Assembly (NCBI GenBank): GCA_023150095.1
Contig: JAKLLO010000009.1
Location: forward strand, 1-54,631
DNA length: 54,631 nucleotides
Direction: 5' to 3'
From: Zoogloea sp.
GTDB taxonomy: Bacteria; Pseudomonadota; Gammaproteobacteria; Burkholderiales; Rhodocyclaceae
Positions 16,007 through 25,279 of this stretch are shown in pieces. The position numbers were made by a program, and so were the translations under genes. Each line of letters starts with the position of its first letter. Position 1 is the stretch's first letter. Below the pieces are notes generated by a model that was given only the letters and a program-made list of their open reading frames with translations, did not search any database and had not been told where the DNA came from.

Positions 16007-17305
16007 TCAGGCGGTGGCTTCTTCGAGGAGCTGCGGCTCGGTTTCCTCGATCTCGACCGAGGCGGCGAGGAGCGCCAGCCGGGCCACCACGCCGTAGGCG
16101 TAGAAGCGGTTGGGTGGCGCGTCGGGGCTCTGGTTGCAGTCGGGCAGGCTGCACGGGGCCTCGAAGGCCAGCGGCTCGAAGTGCATGCCCGGGGCGTTGA
16201 GGTTCTCGTCGCGGCCGCGCTGGGTGTGGACGCGGTAGAAACCGCCCACCACGTAGTGATCCATCATGTAAACCACCGGCTCGGCCACCGCGCCGTTGAG
16301 GGTTTCGAAGGTGTGCACGCCTTCCTGGATGATCACGTCGTGCACCTCCAGGCCTTCCTTCACCACGCTCATCTTGTTGCGCTGCTTGCGGTTGAGGCCG
16401 ATCAGCTCGGACGCGTTCTTGACCGTCATCACGCCCATGCCGTAGGTGCCGGCGTCGGCCTTGACGACCACGAAGGGCTCGTCGGTGACGCCGTATTCGG
16501 TGTATTTGGCGCGGATCTCGCCGAGCATCTTCGAGACCTTGTCGGCGAGTTCCTGCTCGCCGGTGCGGGCGTGGAAATCCAGGCCCGAACAGGTGTCGAA
16601 GGCCGGGTTGATGCGCCACGGGTCGATGCCGATGGCCTCGCCGAAGTCGCGGGCGACGCGATCATAGGCGGCGGCGTGGTTGGATTTGCGGCGGGCGTGC
16701 CAGCCAGCGTGCACCGGCGGGATCACCCACTGGTCGTGGAGATCCTTCATCAGCGCCGGGATGCCGGCGGAGAGGTCGTTGTTGAGCAGCACCGCGCAGG
16801 GGTCGAAGTCCTTCACGCCGAGGCGGCGGCCGTTGCGGATCAGCGGCTCGAGGGTGAGGGTGGCGCCGTTGGCGAGCTCGACCACGGTGGGTTCGGTGAT
16901 CTCGGGCAGCAGGCTGCCGAGGCGCACTTCAAGGCCGGTGAGGCGCAGGATCGACACCAGCTTGGCCACGTTCTGCAGGTAGAACTGGTTGCGGGTGTGG
17001 TTCTCGGGCACCAGCAGGATCGACCGGGCGCCGACGCAGATGCGCTCGATGGCGGCCTGGGCGGCCTGCACGCACAGGGGCAGGAAGGCGTCGTTGAGGT
17101 TGTTGAAGCCGCCGGGGAAGAGGTTGAGATCCACCGGCGCCAGCTTGAAGCCGGAGTTGCGCAGGTCGGTGGAGCCGTAGAAGGGCGGCAGGTGTTCCTG
17201 CCACTGGGTGCGCATCCAGCGCTCGATCGCACAGGCGTTGTCGAGGAAATGCTTTTCAAGCTCAAGCAGGGGGCCGGTGAGCGCGGTGGTGAGATGGGGG
17301 ACCAT
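16007..17305 (-). CDS. gshA: Glutamate-cysteine ligase, proteobacterial type
   Basis: A 432-residue enzyme of the betaproteobacterial GshA family, distinct from the E. coli type. It makes gamma-glutamylcysteine, the first step of glutathione synthesis. Recognisable segments are YGSTDLRNSGFKLAPVDLNLFPGGFNNL near the N-terminus, NDLSAGIPALMKDLHDQWVIPP, and VVVKADAGTYGMGVMTVK, the ATP-grasp-like loop. It is the first gene of the gshA-gshB-apbE run. The upstream 132 bases to the methyltransferase stop hold no gene; the promoter is presumably there. Confidence 0.93.
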   Translation of the reverse strand: MVPHLTTALTGPLLELEKHFLDNACAIERWMRTQWQEHLPPFYGSTDLRNSGFKLAPVDLNLFPGGFNNLNDAFLPLCVQAAQAAIERICVGARSILLVPENHTRNQFYLQNVAKLVSILRLTGLEVRLGSLLPEITEPTVVELANGATLTLEPLIRNGRRLGVKDFDPCAVLLNNDLSAGIPALMKDLHDQWVIPPVHAGWHARRKSNHAAAYDRVARDFGEAIGIDPWRINPAFDTCSGLDFHARTGEQELADKVSKMLGEIRAKYTEYGVTDEPFVVVKADAGTYGMGVMTVKNASELIGLNRKQRNKMSVVKEGLEVHDVIIQEGVHTFETLNGAVAEPVVYMMDHYVVGGFYRVHTQRGRDENLNAPGMHFEPLAFEAPCSLPDCNQSPDAPPNRFYAYGVVARLALLAASVEIEETEPQLLEEATA

Positions 17306-17437
17306 GGAGACCTCGCGGACTGTTCTCGAAGGGGCGATGCGTCGGGTGGTTTACGGCGCAGCAGCACCGTGGACCCGCGCGGCCCGTGATTGTTCTGGCG
17401 GGATGTTACACCATCCGTCCGGCACGCCCGGAGGGCC

Positions 17438-18703
17438 TCAGGCCGGGGGCGGCAGGAAGGCGCGGAAGCGCTCGGGCAGCGGCGCGTTCTCGAGGCTGCG
17501 CTGGGAGAACAGGTAGCGCCCGTCGCAGACGAAGCCCAGATCGGCCCAATCGACGCCGTTGAGGGCGTCGCGGAAGGCTTCGAGATCCACGTCCGGGCGA
17601 TGGGGAAAGACGCCCAGCACGGCGCCGTCGAAGTTCGTGCACGGGTGCACGAAGAACGGATTGGGGCGGCGGGTCTTGGTGTTCACGTAGATCCGCGGGG
17701 CGTCGGTCTGGGGGTAGCTGCGGCCCCAGTGCCACCAGTTGGTCTCGTCGAAGCGCCGGATGCGTCGGGCGATCAGCGCGGCGTGGTGGGGCAGCAGGGC
17801 CTCGGGCGGCGCGTCCGGTTCGCACCAGATCATCCGGCGGGTCTGGCCGGTGCGGGCGGTGGCCGAGGTGACGAAATCCCGGTTGCCGTGGGCCTCGCTG
17901 GCGAACACCGCGTCCAGCCCCGACACCGCGCCCACCTTGACGCCCGCCACGTCGGCCAGGCTCAGGCCGTATTCGCCGTGGGAAAACAGCAGGTGGCCGG
18001 CGGTTTCGAGGAAGTTGCGCCGCTGCCACTGGGGGTGTTCGAGGCTGTGGGCGAGGTCGTCGCCCTGGCTGATCCGCGCCCAGGCGGTGTGATGGCCGGT
18101 CTCGCCCAGCTCGTAGCGCCAGATCAGGCAGTTGGGCAGGGCGTCGGCAAACACCCGGGCGTCGCCCAGCTCGATGGCGTGGGTGATGGTGCCGCGCTGG
18201 TGCAGCCAGCGGTTGAGCGCACGGGCGCTGGTGGATTTGAGGAAATCCCGCGGGGTGATGAAGATCAGCTCGCCACCCGGCCGCAGGTGGCGCACGCACT
18301 TCTCGATGAAGAAGAGGTAGAGGTTGCTGCGCCCGTCGAAGCCGTCACGGCGCAGCAGCGTGCGGGTGGATGGAGCGATGTCCTGGTAGCGCACGTAGGG
18401 CGGGTTGCCGATCACGGTGTCGAACTTCTCGTCCTCGGGGTAGGCGAAGAAGTCGATGTTGTGGGCGCCCGGCGGGCAGTGGCGGGGGTCGAGCTCGATC
18501 CCCACCGCGTGGTGCAGCGCGCGCAGGAAGGCCCCGTCACCGCAGGAGGGCTCGAGCACCCGGCCGGTGTTCTGGCGCAGGCGCAGCATCGCGCGCACCA
18601 CGGGTTCCGGCGTGAACACCTGGCCGAGGCTGGCGATGTCGATCTGGGCTGGCAGCGGGCTGGTCGGCGGAAACGGGAGCGGGGGTGGGGCGGTGTTGGC
18701 CAT
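17438..18703 (-). CDS. Solitary N6-adenine DNA methyltransferase (Eco57I/HsdM-like)
   Basis: A 421-residue class I DNA methyltransferase. The N-terminal IASLGQVFTPEPVVRAML is the entry helix of HsdM/Eco57I-type enzymes. SAM motif I is VLEPSCGDGAFL, and the catalytic motif IV is NPPY in TVIGNPPYVRYQD. The C-terminal half is a candidate target-recognition domain (WWHWGRSYPQ, then YVNTKTRRPNPFFVHP). No restriction endonuclease or specificity subunit flanks it, so it is an orphan methylase or a degraded system. ATG 18703 was chosen over longer in-frame starts because the family pattern begins shortly after it. Recognition sequence unknown. Confidence 0.85.
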   Translation of the reverse strand: MANTAPPPLPFPPTSPLPAQIDIASLGQVFTPEPVVRAMLRLRQNTGRVLEPSCGDGAFLRALHHAVGIELDPRHCPPGAHNIDFFAYPEDEKFDTVIGNPPYVRYQDIAPSTRTLLRRDGFDGRSNLYLFFIEKCVRHLRPGGELIFITPRDFLKSTSARALNRWLHQRGTITHAIELGDARVFADALPNCLIWRYELGETGHHTAWARISQGDDLAHSLEHPQWQRRNFLETAGHLLFSHGEYGLSLADVAGVKVGAVSGLDAVFASEAHGNRDFVTSATARTGQTRRMIWCEPDAPPEALLPHHAALIARRIRRFDETNWWHWGRSYPQTDAPRIYVNTKTRRPNPFFVHPCTNFDGAVLGVFPHRPDVDLEAFRDALNGVDWADLGFVCDGRYLFSQRSLENAPLPERFRAFLPPPA

Positions 18704-18857
18704 GGGGCAGACGGCGGCGCGAGGGTCTGGCGCGCATTGTGCAGGAAGCGGAAGCACGGGGCCAGCACCGCCCAAGCTGAGGACAAAGGCGGCTTATACG
18801 GAGTGAATATGGTCCATTTGTGGCGTATAACGCTACGTCATCAAAACGTGAGGCAGG

Positions 18858-18879
18858 CCGGGTCAGACCCGGGCATAAT
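18858..18879 (+). promoter_or_regulatory. Palindrome and -10-like box upstream of the acyltransferase gene
   Basis: CCGGGTCAGACCCGG (18858-18872) is a 7-1-7 palindrome; CATAAT follows at 18874-18879, about 80 bases before the ATG at 18958. The 254-bp gap is more AT-rich than its surroundings. No good -35 hexamer is seen, so an activator- or repressor-controlled promoter is possible. Confidence 0.35.
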
Positions 18880-18957
18880 GCTGCTTTGCAATGTAGATGT
18901 GCCTGAAACCCGCATGAATGCTCGTTTTAGGTTTTACTGAAATTTAAAAGGCATCTT

Positions 18958-19851
18958 ATGGATCACACCCCGGGCAGGCGTCTGTCACTGCCTTTCGTGT
19001 TTCGTGGCCAGCGCCGTTTTGCGGTGCCGCTGAACCTCGCCGTCCGGCAGACAACCCTCGCCGATGTGCTCGCCGGCAACGCTCGCGAGCTGGCCAGCCA
19101 GGCCTTGCCTGCAGGGCTCGATGGTCACCTGCTGTGCGGCATCGTTGACCAGGGCTGGCGCACCCACAGTGTCCTCGATGATCGGGTGATGTACGTGGTC
19201 AAGCGTGAGGTGTGGCATTACCTGGCCTGGCCCGGTGGATACGAGGCCTACCTGGAAGGTCGCTTCTCGGCCAAGACCCGCGAATCCTTCGCCCGAGACG
19301 AGGCTCGCTTTGTCGAGGCTTTCGGAGGCGACGCCGGCCAGCTCGATATCCAGTCCTTCCGTTCGTCCGCCGAAGTCGAAGCTTTTGTGCGCCACGCGGC
19401 GATCGTGAGCCCCGGCTATGCGCCGGGCAGTGCGCTGCGCGATGCCGCGGCTGCGGGGAGCCTGCATGGCCTGGTGCTGTTCGCCAAGGGGGCGCCGGCG
19501 GCCTTCGTATGCCTGCAGGCCGTGGGCGATGCGCTGCAGTACATGGACGGAGGCGAGCGGGACGATTTTCGTCAGTGGTCGGCGGGCACCATCCTGCATC
19601 TGGCGGCACTACGTCAGCTGTTCACTGATGGCCGCTACCGCTGCCTCGATTTCCGTCCGGGTGAGAGCGAGGTGAAGCGTCAGTTTGCCAACGGGTCCCT
19701 GCGTTCGGCGACAGTGTTGCAATTGAAACGAAATTTGTTTCATAGGCTGCTGCTGGGGGCGCACGCCCTGCTGCAGCGGCGGGATGAGGACAACACCGCC
19801 ACCCAGGCCGTCAGCGAAGAAATCCAGACCCTGCTCGGCGAGCGGGCCTGA
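18958..19851 (+). CDS. GNAT/FemAB-like acyltransferase-domain protein
   Basis: A 297-residue protein. The C-terminal half matches the pattern of the BioF2/CelD-like acetyltransferase group: KTRESFARDEARF, LFAKGAPAAFVCLQAVGDALQYMDGG, TILHLAALRQLFTDGRYRCLDFRPGESEVKRQFANG. Such enzymes act in capsule, cellulose or peptidoglycan modification. Residues 1-90 have no recognised domain. AAGG lies about 10 bases upstream of ATG 18958. It is a single gene with its own AT-rich upstream region, between the divergent methyltransferase and the convergent hemW. Substrate unknown. Confidence 0.65.
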   Translation: MDHTPGRRLSLPFVFRGQRRFAVPLNLAVRQTTLADVLAGNARELASQALPAGLDGHLLCGIVDQGWRTHSVLDDRVMYVVKREVWHYLAWPGGYEAYLEGRFSAKTRESFARDEARFVEAFGGDAGQLDIQSFRSSAEVEAFVRHAAIVSPGYAPGSALRDAAAAGSLHGLVLFAKGAPAAFVCLQAVGDALQYMDGGERDDFRQWSAGTILHLAALRQLFTDGRYRCLDFRPGESEVKRQFANGSLRSATVLQLKRNLFHRLLLGAHALLQRRDEDNTATQAVSEEIQTLLGERA

Positions 19852-19872
19852 ATCCGGCCTCCTGCCCGGCGC

Positions 19873-21099
19873 TCAGGCCGGCAGGAAGCGCATCAGCAGT
19901 TCGTTGAGGAAGTGACGGCCGCGGGTGGTCGGGCGGATGGTCTCTCCATCCACCTCGATCAGGCCTTCGTCCCGGGCCTTGATCAGCCCGGCCTCGGCGG
20001 CCTCGAAGGGCAGGCCGGTGCGCTCGGCAAACAGGCGCTTCGGAAAGCCCCGGTTGAGGCGCAGGGCGTTCATCATGAATTCGAAGGGCAGTTCGGCGGC
20101 ACCGATGGTGCGGCGTTCCTGCACGAAGCTGCCGTCCTGGCGGGCGGCGAGGTAGGCCGCCGGGTGCTTGGGCCGCGTCTCGCGGACGATGCCCTCGTGG
20201 GACGACAGCTTGCCGTGGGCGCCGGCGCCGATGCCCAGGTAGTCGCCAAACGTCCAGTAATTGAGGTTGTGCCGGCACTCGCGATTGGATTTGGCGAAAG
20301 CCGAGGTTTCGTAGTGCGCGTAGCCGGCGTCGCCCAGGCGGCCTTCGATGTGGTCCTGCATGTCGGCCGAGGCGTCCGGATCCGGCACTTCCGGCGGGTT
20401 GGCGGCAAAGGCGGTGTTGGGCTCCAGCGTCAGGTGGTAGCACGACAGATGCGTCGGGCCCAGGGCGAGGGCGGTGGCGAGATCCGCCTCGGCTTCGGCC
20501 AGGGTCTGGCCGGGCAGGGCGTACATCAGGTCGAGATTGACGGCCTCGAAGTGGGTGAGCGCGGCTTCGGCGGCGGCGATGGCGTCGGCGCGGCCGTGGA
20601 TGCGGCCGAGGGCCTTGAGGTGGCGCTCGTCGAAGCTCTGAATGCCCACCGACAGGCGATTGACGCCGGCCTCGCGGAAGGCCTTGAAGCGCCCGGAATC
20701 CACCGTGCCCGGGTTGGCTTCGAGGGTGATCTCGGCCTGGGGGTCGAGCAGTACGCGCATCCGGATGGCGGTGAGGAGTTCGTCCAGCCCTTCCGGGCTC
20801 ATCAGGCTGGGCGTGCCGCCACCGATGAAGATGCTGTGCACGCGCCGGCCCCAGATCTGCGGCAGGGCGCCTTCCAGATCGGCAACCAGCGCCTCGATGT
20901 AGGCGGCCTCGGGGATGCCTTCATCTTTTACCGCGTGGGAGTTGAAGTCGCAGTACGGGCACTTGCGCACGCACCACGGGTAATGCACGTAAAGCGCGAG
21001 TGGTGGCGAGGCGGTGAGGCGTGATTCCCACGGGCCGGCGGCAGACTGCGACGGCCGCGCGGGGGCGGCGGTGATCGGGATGATGCGGGGTTCGGACAT
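19873..21099 (-). CDS. hemW: Radical SAM heme chaperone HemW
   Basis: A 408-residue radical SAM protein with the cluster motif C43-x3-C47-x2-C50 in YPWCVRKCPYCDFNSH. Then come FIGGGTPSLMS, EITLEANPG, NRLSVGIQSFDERHL and DLMYALPGQ, the HemW/HemN-like order. HemW is a heme-delivery protein rather than coproporphyrinogen oxidase. Start ATG 21099 is 8 bases after the rdgB stop, so the two are cotranscribed. It is the last gene of the kinase-phosphatase-rph-rdgB-hemW operon. It converges with the acyltransferase gene with only 21 bases between stops. Confidence 0.93.
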   Translation of the reverse strand: MSEPRIIPITAAPARPSQSAAGPWESRLTASPPLALYVHYPWCVRKCPYCDFNSHAVKDEGIPEAAYIEALVADLEGALPQIWGRRVHSIFIGGGTPSLMSPEGLDELLTAIRMRVLLDPQAEITLEANPGTVDSGRFKAFREAGVNRLSVGIQSFDERHLKALGRIHGRADAIAAAEAALTHFEAVNLDLMYALPGQTLAEAEADLATALALGPTHLSCYHLTLEPNTAFAANPPEVPDPDASADMQDHIEGRLGDAGYAHYETSAFAKSNRECRHNLNYWTFGDYLGIGAGAHGKLSSHEGIVRETRPKHPAAYLAARQDGSFVQERRTIGAAELPFEFMMNALRLNRGFPKRLFAERTGLPFEAAEAGLIKARDEGLIEVDGETIRPTTRGRHFLNELLMRFLPA

Positions 21100-21107
21100 G
21101 CAGGGCG

Positions 21108-21701
21108 TCAGGCGGCTTCGGCGCGGAGCTTGTCGAGGAGCTGGCGGAAGGCCGAGCCGCGGTGGGACAGGACGTTTTTCAGCTCGGCGGGGATCTCGGC
21201 GGCGGTCTGCTCGAGATCGGGCACCAGGAACAGCGGGTCGTAGCCAAAGCCGGCCTGGCCGCGGGGCGCGTCGAGGATCACGCCGCGCCACTCGCCGGTG
21301 GTGATGAGGGGCTGCGGATCGTCGGCATGGCGGACGAGGGCCAGCGCGCAGTAGAAGCGGGCGCGGCGGTCGGCCTGGCCGGCGAGGCGTTCGAGCAGGA
21401 GATCGTTGTTGCGCTGGTCGGACTTGGGCTCGCCGGCAAAACGCGCCGACAGCACGCCGGGCGCACCGCCGAGGGCGTCGACGCACAGCCCCGAGTCATC
21501 CGCCAGGGCCGGCAGGCCGGTGGCGCGGGCGGCGTGGCGGGCCTTGGCGATGGCGTTTTCGACGAAGCTGGGGTGCGGCTCCTCGGCTTCGCTCACGTTG
21601 AAGGCCGATTGCGGCAGCACCTCGATGCCCAGCGGGGCAAGGAGGGCGGAGAGTTCCTTGAGCTTGCCGGCGTTTCCGCTGGCGAGGACGAGCTGTTTCA
21701 T
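21108..21701 (-). CDS. rdgB: XTP/dITP (non-canonical purine NTP) pyrophosphatase RdgB
   Basis: A 197-residue HAM1/RdgB-family pyrophosphatase that removes dITP, XTP and similar from the nucleotide pool. LVLASGNAGKLKELSALL is the N-terminal nucleotide loop, then LPALADDSGLCVDALGG and GFGYDPLFLVP; SHRGSAFRQL closes the active site. It lies 21 bases after rph in a common proteobacterial order. Confidence 0.96.
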   Translation of the reverse strand: MKQLVLASGNAGKLKELSALLAPLGIEVLPQSAFNVSEAEEPHPSFVENAIAKARHAARATGLPALADDSGLCVDALGGAPGVLSARFAGEPKSDQRNNDLLLERLAGQADRRARFYCALALVRHADDPQPLITTGEWRGVILDAPRGQAGFGYDPLFLVPDLEQTAAEIPAELKNVLSHRGSAFRQLLDKLRAEAA

Positions 21702-21722
21702 GGCGGGCTTCCTTCCCGGCGC

Positions 21723-22466
21723 TCAGGCGATCCCGAGGGCCTTTTTCTGTTCGACGACCAGTTGGGCTATGCCGTCGCCGGCAAGTTCCAGCAGGGCGTC
21801 GAGTTCGGCGCGGGAGAAGGGGGTGCCTTCGGCGGTGCCCTGGACTTCGACGAAGCCGCCGGCGCCGGTCATCACCACGTTCATGTCGGTCTCGCAGTCG
21901 GAATCTTCGGGGTAATCCAGGTCGAGCACCGGCACGCCCTTGTAGATGCCCACCGAAATCGCGGCGACGAAATCGCGCATCGGGTTGGCAGGCAGCTTGC
22001 CGGCCTTGACGAGGCCTTCGAGGGCGTCGTGCACGGCGATGCAGGCGCCGGTGATCGACGCGGTGCGGGTGCCGCCGTCGGCCTGCAGCACGTCGCAGTC
22101 GATGGTGATCTGGCGTTCGCCCAGGGCGGTCATGTCGACCACCGCGCGCAGGCTGCGGCCGATGAGGCGCTGGATTTCCTGGGTGCGGCCGCTCTGCTTG
22201 CCCTTGGCGGCTTCGCGGGCGCTGCGGGTGTGGGTGGAGCGGGGCAGCATGCCGTACTCGGCGGTCAGCCAGCCCTGGCCCTTGCCGCGCAGGAAGGGCG
22301 GCACCGATTCCTCGACGCTGGCGGTGCACAGCACCCGGGTGTCGCCGAACTCGATCAGCACCGAACCCTCGGCATGGCGGGTGAAGCCACGGGTGATGCG
22401 GACCGGGCGAAGCTGGGCGGGAGTGCGGCCGCTGGGGCGGGCGAAGGCGGTGTTGGGCTGGGTCAT
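21723..22466 (-). CDS. rph: Ribonuclease PH
   Basis: A 247-residue phosphorolytic 3' exoribonuclease that trims tRNA 3' ends. [64 protein letters not shown]-type segments and [33 protein letters not shown] are all characteristic. The ATG at 22466 overlaps the phosphatase stop by an ATGA quartet, so translation is coupled to the kinase/phosphatase pair. A few extra residues precede the usual start. Confidence 0.96.
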   Translation of the reverse strand: MTQPNTAFARPSGRTPAQLRPVRITRGFTRHAEGSVLIEFGDTRVLCTASVEESVPPFLRGKGQGWLTAEYGMLPRSTHTRSAREAAKGKQSGRTQEIQRLIGRSLRAVVDMTALGERQITIDCDVLQADGGTRTASITGACIAVHDALEGLVKAGKLPANPMRDFVAAISVGIYKGVPVLDLDYPEDSDCETDMNVVMTGAGGFVEVQGTAEGTPFSRAELDALLELAGDGIAQLVVEQKKALGIA

Positions 22467-23371
22467 TTGAATTTGTGGATTGCTGCGTTGATTTCGCGGA
22501 TGGCGCGTTCGATTTCGTCTTCGCTGAGGTCTTCCTGCTCGCGCTTTCCGCGGCCGAAGCCTTCCATCTGGGTGGTGTAGGCGTCGGCGGGCATGGTGCG
22601 GGTGGAGACGGTGTCGGGGATGTCTTCCTGGTGGTCGTCGTGCCAGGTCATGGCGATCAGGGTCATGTTGTCGCACTGGTGGCCGCCGAGGAGCTCGGCC
22701 TCGTTCATGACCTTGGGCACGCTCTCCATGACCCGGCCGTCTGCCAGCGATTTGACCAGCGCTTCCGGCTCCAGGGGGCCCCACACGCCATCCGAACAGA
22801 TGGCGATGACGTCGCCGTTGGCGAGCGCCGCGCCGCGGGAGAACTCGATCTGGGGCGGATGGTTGCCGCCCAGGCAGCTGAAGATGCGGTTGCGGCCGGG
22901 GTGGACGGCGGCGGCCTCGGCGTCGAGCAGGCCCTGGTCGAGCATCAGCTGGACGCGGGAGTGGTCGCGGGTCTGGGCGACCAGGCGGCCCTTGCGGATC
23001 ATGTAGAGGCGCGAATCGCCGGCGTGAGCCCAGTGGGCGACGCCTTCCTGGATCAGGCAGGCGACGATGGTGGTGCGCGGAATGTCGGCCAGGTGCTTGT
23101 CGAAGGCGTAGTCGAGGATCGCGTGGTGGGCGTTGCTGAGCACCCGCGACAGGAACAGCACCGGGTCGGTGACCTTGGGCCGCGCCTCCTGCTGGAAGGA
23201 CTGGGCGATGAACTGCACGGAGATCTGGGCGGCGACCTCCCCGTAGAGGTGTCCGCCCATGCCGTCGGCGAGCACCATCAGCAGGGCGTCGCGGGTGTAG
23301 GAATACGCCACACGATCCTGGTTGGTGCGTCGCTTGCCGATCCGGCTCTCCTGGAAAATCGTGAATCTCAT
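22463..23371 (-). CDS. PP2C-family protein serine/threonine phosphatase
   Basis: A 302-residue PPM/PP2C phosphatase. [14 protein letters not shown] gives the first Asp, [17 protein letters not shown] the second metal motif, [26 protein letters not shown] the central motif, and AICSDGVWG with CDNMTLIAM the C-terminal metal ligands. A C-terminal extension after residue about 245 is acidic and Thr/Met-rich, with no known domain. It overlaps the upstream kinase by an ATGA quartet and rph by another. It presumably reverses the kinase; the substrates are not evident from sequence. Confidence 0.93.
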   Translation of the reverse strand: MRFTIFQESRIGKRRTNQDRVAYSYTRDALLMVLADGMGGHLYGEVAAQISVQFIAQSFQQEARPKVTDPVLFLSRVLSNAHHAILDYAFDKHLADIPRTTIVACLIQEGVAHWAHAGDSRLYMIRKGRLVAQTRDHSRVQLMLDQGLLDAEAAAVHPGRNRIFSCLGGNHPPQIEFSRGAALANGDVIAICSDGVWGPLEPEALVKSLADGRVMESVPKVMNEAELLGGHQCDNMTLIAMTWHDDHQEDIPDTVSTRTMPADAYTTQMEGFGRGKREQEDLSEDEIERAIREINAAIHKFK

Positions 23372-24318
23372 GTACGGCCTATCATTGTTTTTAGTCGGGA
23401 GCCGAGGCCTTCGAGCCAGGTCTTCTGCTGCGGAGGCGCTTCCCGGTGGCGTTGGGCGAGGACTTTCTGCAGGGCGAAGCAACTCTGCGGGCGCTTGAGC
23501 GGGTCGAGTTGCAGGCACCAGTCGATGGTCGCAAGGAAGTGGGGGGAATACTGCCCGGCCCAGGCCTTGGTGGCCGGGACGACGGTGTCGTGCTTGATGC
23601 GCTCGTCCGAGCGCTGGGGCGAGGTGCCGGCGAGACAGGCGTACATCGACGCGCCCACGCTGTAGATGTCGCTCCACGGGCCGAGGGCTTCGCGGCTCGC
23701 GAACTGCTCTGGCGAGGCGAAGCCGGGGGTGTACATCGGCTTGAGGATGGGGGTGTCGGACATCAGCGTCTGGCGGGCGGCGCCGAAATCCAGCAGCACC
23801 GGCGTGCCGTCGGCGCGCAGGTAGATGTTGGAAGGCTTGATGTCGAGGTGCAGCAGCTTGTGGGCGTGGACTTCGCGCAGGCCGTTGAGCATGCGGGTGA
23901 ACACCCCGCGGATGAAGCGCTCGCGCACGTTGCCCTTGTTCTTCTGGACGTAGTCGTGGAGGGTGCGGCCGCGCTCGAACTGCATCACCATGTAAACCGT
24001 GCCGTTGGCGCGAAAGAAGTTGAGCACCCGCACCACGTTGGGATGCACCAGCTTGGCGAGCGCCCGGCCTTCCTCGAAGAAACACTTCATGCCGTAGCGG
24101 AAGGCGCCCTGGTGGGCTTCGGTGACGTGGGGCGTGACTTCGCCTTCGCCGCGCAGGGCGAGGGAGTTCGGCAGGTATTCCTTGATGGCCACGGGCGAGC
24201 CATCCTGGTCGTACGCCAGGTAGACGATCGAGAATCCGCCCAGCGACAGTTGCCGCTCGACCCGGTAGTGGTCGAGCAGGAAACCTGGCGGGAGGGCGCA
24301 GTTCTGTTGAGTGGCCAT
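23368..24318 (-). CDS. Hanks-type serine/threonine protein kinase
   Basis: A 316-residue soluble kinase. It has the Gly-rich loop [13 protein letters not shown], Lys46 in [14 protein letters not shown] with catalytic D159 and K161, LLDFGAAR with D177, and PGFASPEQF. No membrane or PASTA segment is seen, and the C-terminal tail is short and basic. ATG 24318 was chosen because it begins at a normal distance from the kinase domain; the open frame extends further back into the promoter region. It is the first gene of the operon with its phosphatase, rph, rdgB and hemW. It diverges from yicC over an 85-bp gap. Confidence 0.93.
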   Translation of the reverse strand: MATQQNCALPPGFLLDHYRVERQLSLGGFSIVYLAYDQDGSPVAIKEYLPNSLALRGEGEVTPHVTEAHQGAFRYGMKCFFEEGRALAKLVHPNVVRVLNFFRANGTVYMVMQFERGRTLHDYVQKNKGNVRERFIRGVFTRMLNGLREVHAHKLLHLDIKPSNIYLRADGTPVLLDFGAARQTLMSDTPILKPMYTPGFASPEQFASREALGPWSDIYSVGASMYACLAGTSPQRSDERIKHDTVVPATKAWAGQYSPHFLATIDWCLQLDPLKRPQSCFALQKVLAQRHREAPPQQKTWLEGLGSRLKTMIGRT

Positions 24319-24403
24319 CGGGCGGGGCGCTACACTTCGTCTTTTGGTGGCGTTCGGGTCTGCTAGTTTACTTCGACTGCCGCACTTTCTCGGGAAAAAC
24401 AGG

Positions 24404-25270
24404 ATGATCCACAGCATGACGGGCTTTGCCGTCCAGGTTCGCGACCTGGGCCGTGTTGCCCTGCACCTCGAATTGCGAAGCGTTAACTCCCGCTATCTCG
24501 ATCTTGCGTTTCGCATCAATGACGACTTGCGTCAATCCGAGCCGCTGATCCGCGAGGCGATCACCTCCCGACTGCGCCGGGGCAAGGTCGAGTGCAGGTT
24601 CAACCTGCAGGCGAAGGATAGCGCACCTCGTGATCTCGCGATCAACGATGTGCTCTTCGGACAGCTCAAAACGGCCCAGGCCGCCATTCTTGCCGAACTG
24701 CCCCAGGCTGCGCCCTTTTCGGTGGCGGAAATCCTGCGCTGGCCGGGCATGCTGGCCGATGACGGTGTCACCTTCGATGCCCTGCTGCCCGAGATCGGCC
24801 CACTGATCAGCGCTGCGCTGGATGAACTCGTCGCCACCCGCCGCCGTGAAGGCGAGAAGCTCGCCGAGATGATCCGCGGGCGCATCACCCACATGCGCGA
24901 GCTGGTTGCCAAGGTGGCGCCCCGCGTGCCGGGGCTGGTCGCCGAATACCAGGAAAAGCTCGCCGCCCGCCTGCGCGATGCCGCCGCCACCCTCGACGAC
25001 GACCGCATCCGGCTTGAAGTCGGCCTGTTTGCCCAGCGGGTCGATGTGGCCGAGGAGCTCTCGCGCCTGTCCACCCACCTGGACGAGGTCGAGCGCATCC
25101 TCAAGGCCGGCGGCGCCGCCGGCAAGCGGCTGGATTTCCTGATGCAGGAACTCAACCGCGAGGCCAACACCCTCGGCTCCAAGGCCATGGCGGCCGACAT
25201 GACCGCCGTCGCCGTCGAGCTCAAGCTGGCCATCGAGCAGATGCGCGAGCAAGTGCAGAACATCGAATAA
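24404..25270 (+). CDS. yicC: YicC-family endoribonuclease
   Basis: A 288-residue YicC protein. MIHSMTGFA is the invariant N-terminus, followed by LHLELRSVNSRYLDLAFRI and a C-terminal LDFLMQELNREANTLGSKA. Members are endoribonucleases; E. coli YicC has been linked to small-RNA decay. AGG precedes ATG 24404. Gmk starts 9 bases later, so yicC-gmk-rpoZ-spoT form a run, as is common in betaproteobacteria. Confidence 0.95.
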   Translation: MIHSMTGFAVQVRDLGRVALHLELRSVNSRYLDLAFRINDDLRQSEPLIREAITSRLRRGKVECRFNLQAKDSAPRDLAINDVLFGQLKTAQAAILAELPQAAPFSVAEILRWPGMLADDGVTFDALLPEIGPLISAALDELVATRRREGEKLAEMIRGRITHMRELVAKVAPRVPGLVAEYQEKLAARLRDAAATLDDDRIRLEVGLFAQRVDVAEELSRLSTHLDEVERILKAGGAAGKRLDFLMQELNREANTLGSKAMAADMTAVAVELKLAIEQMREQVQNIE

Positions 25271-25279
25271 GGAGCGGCC

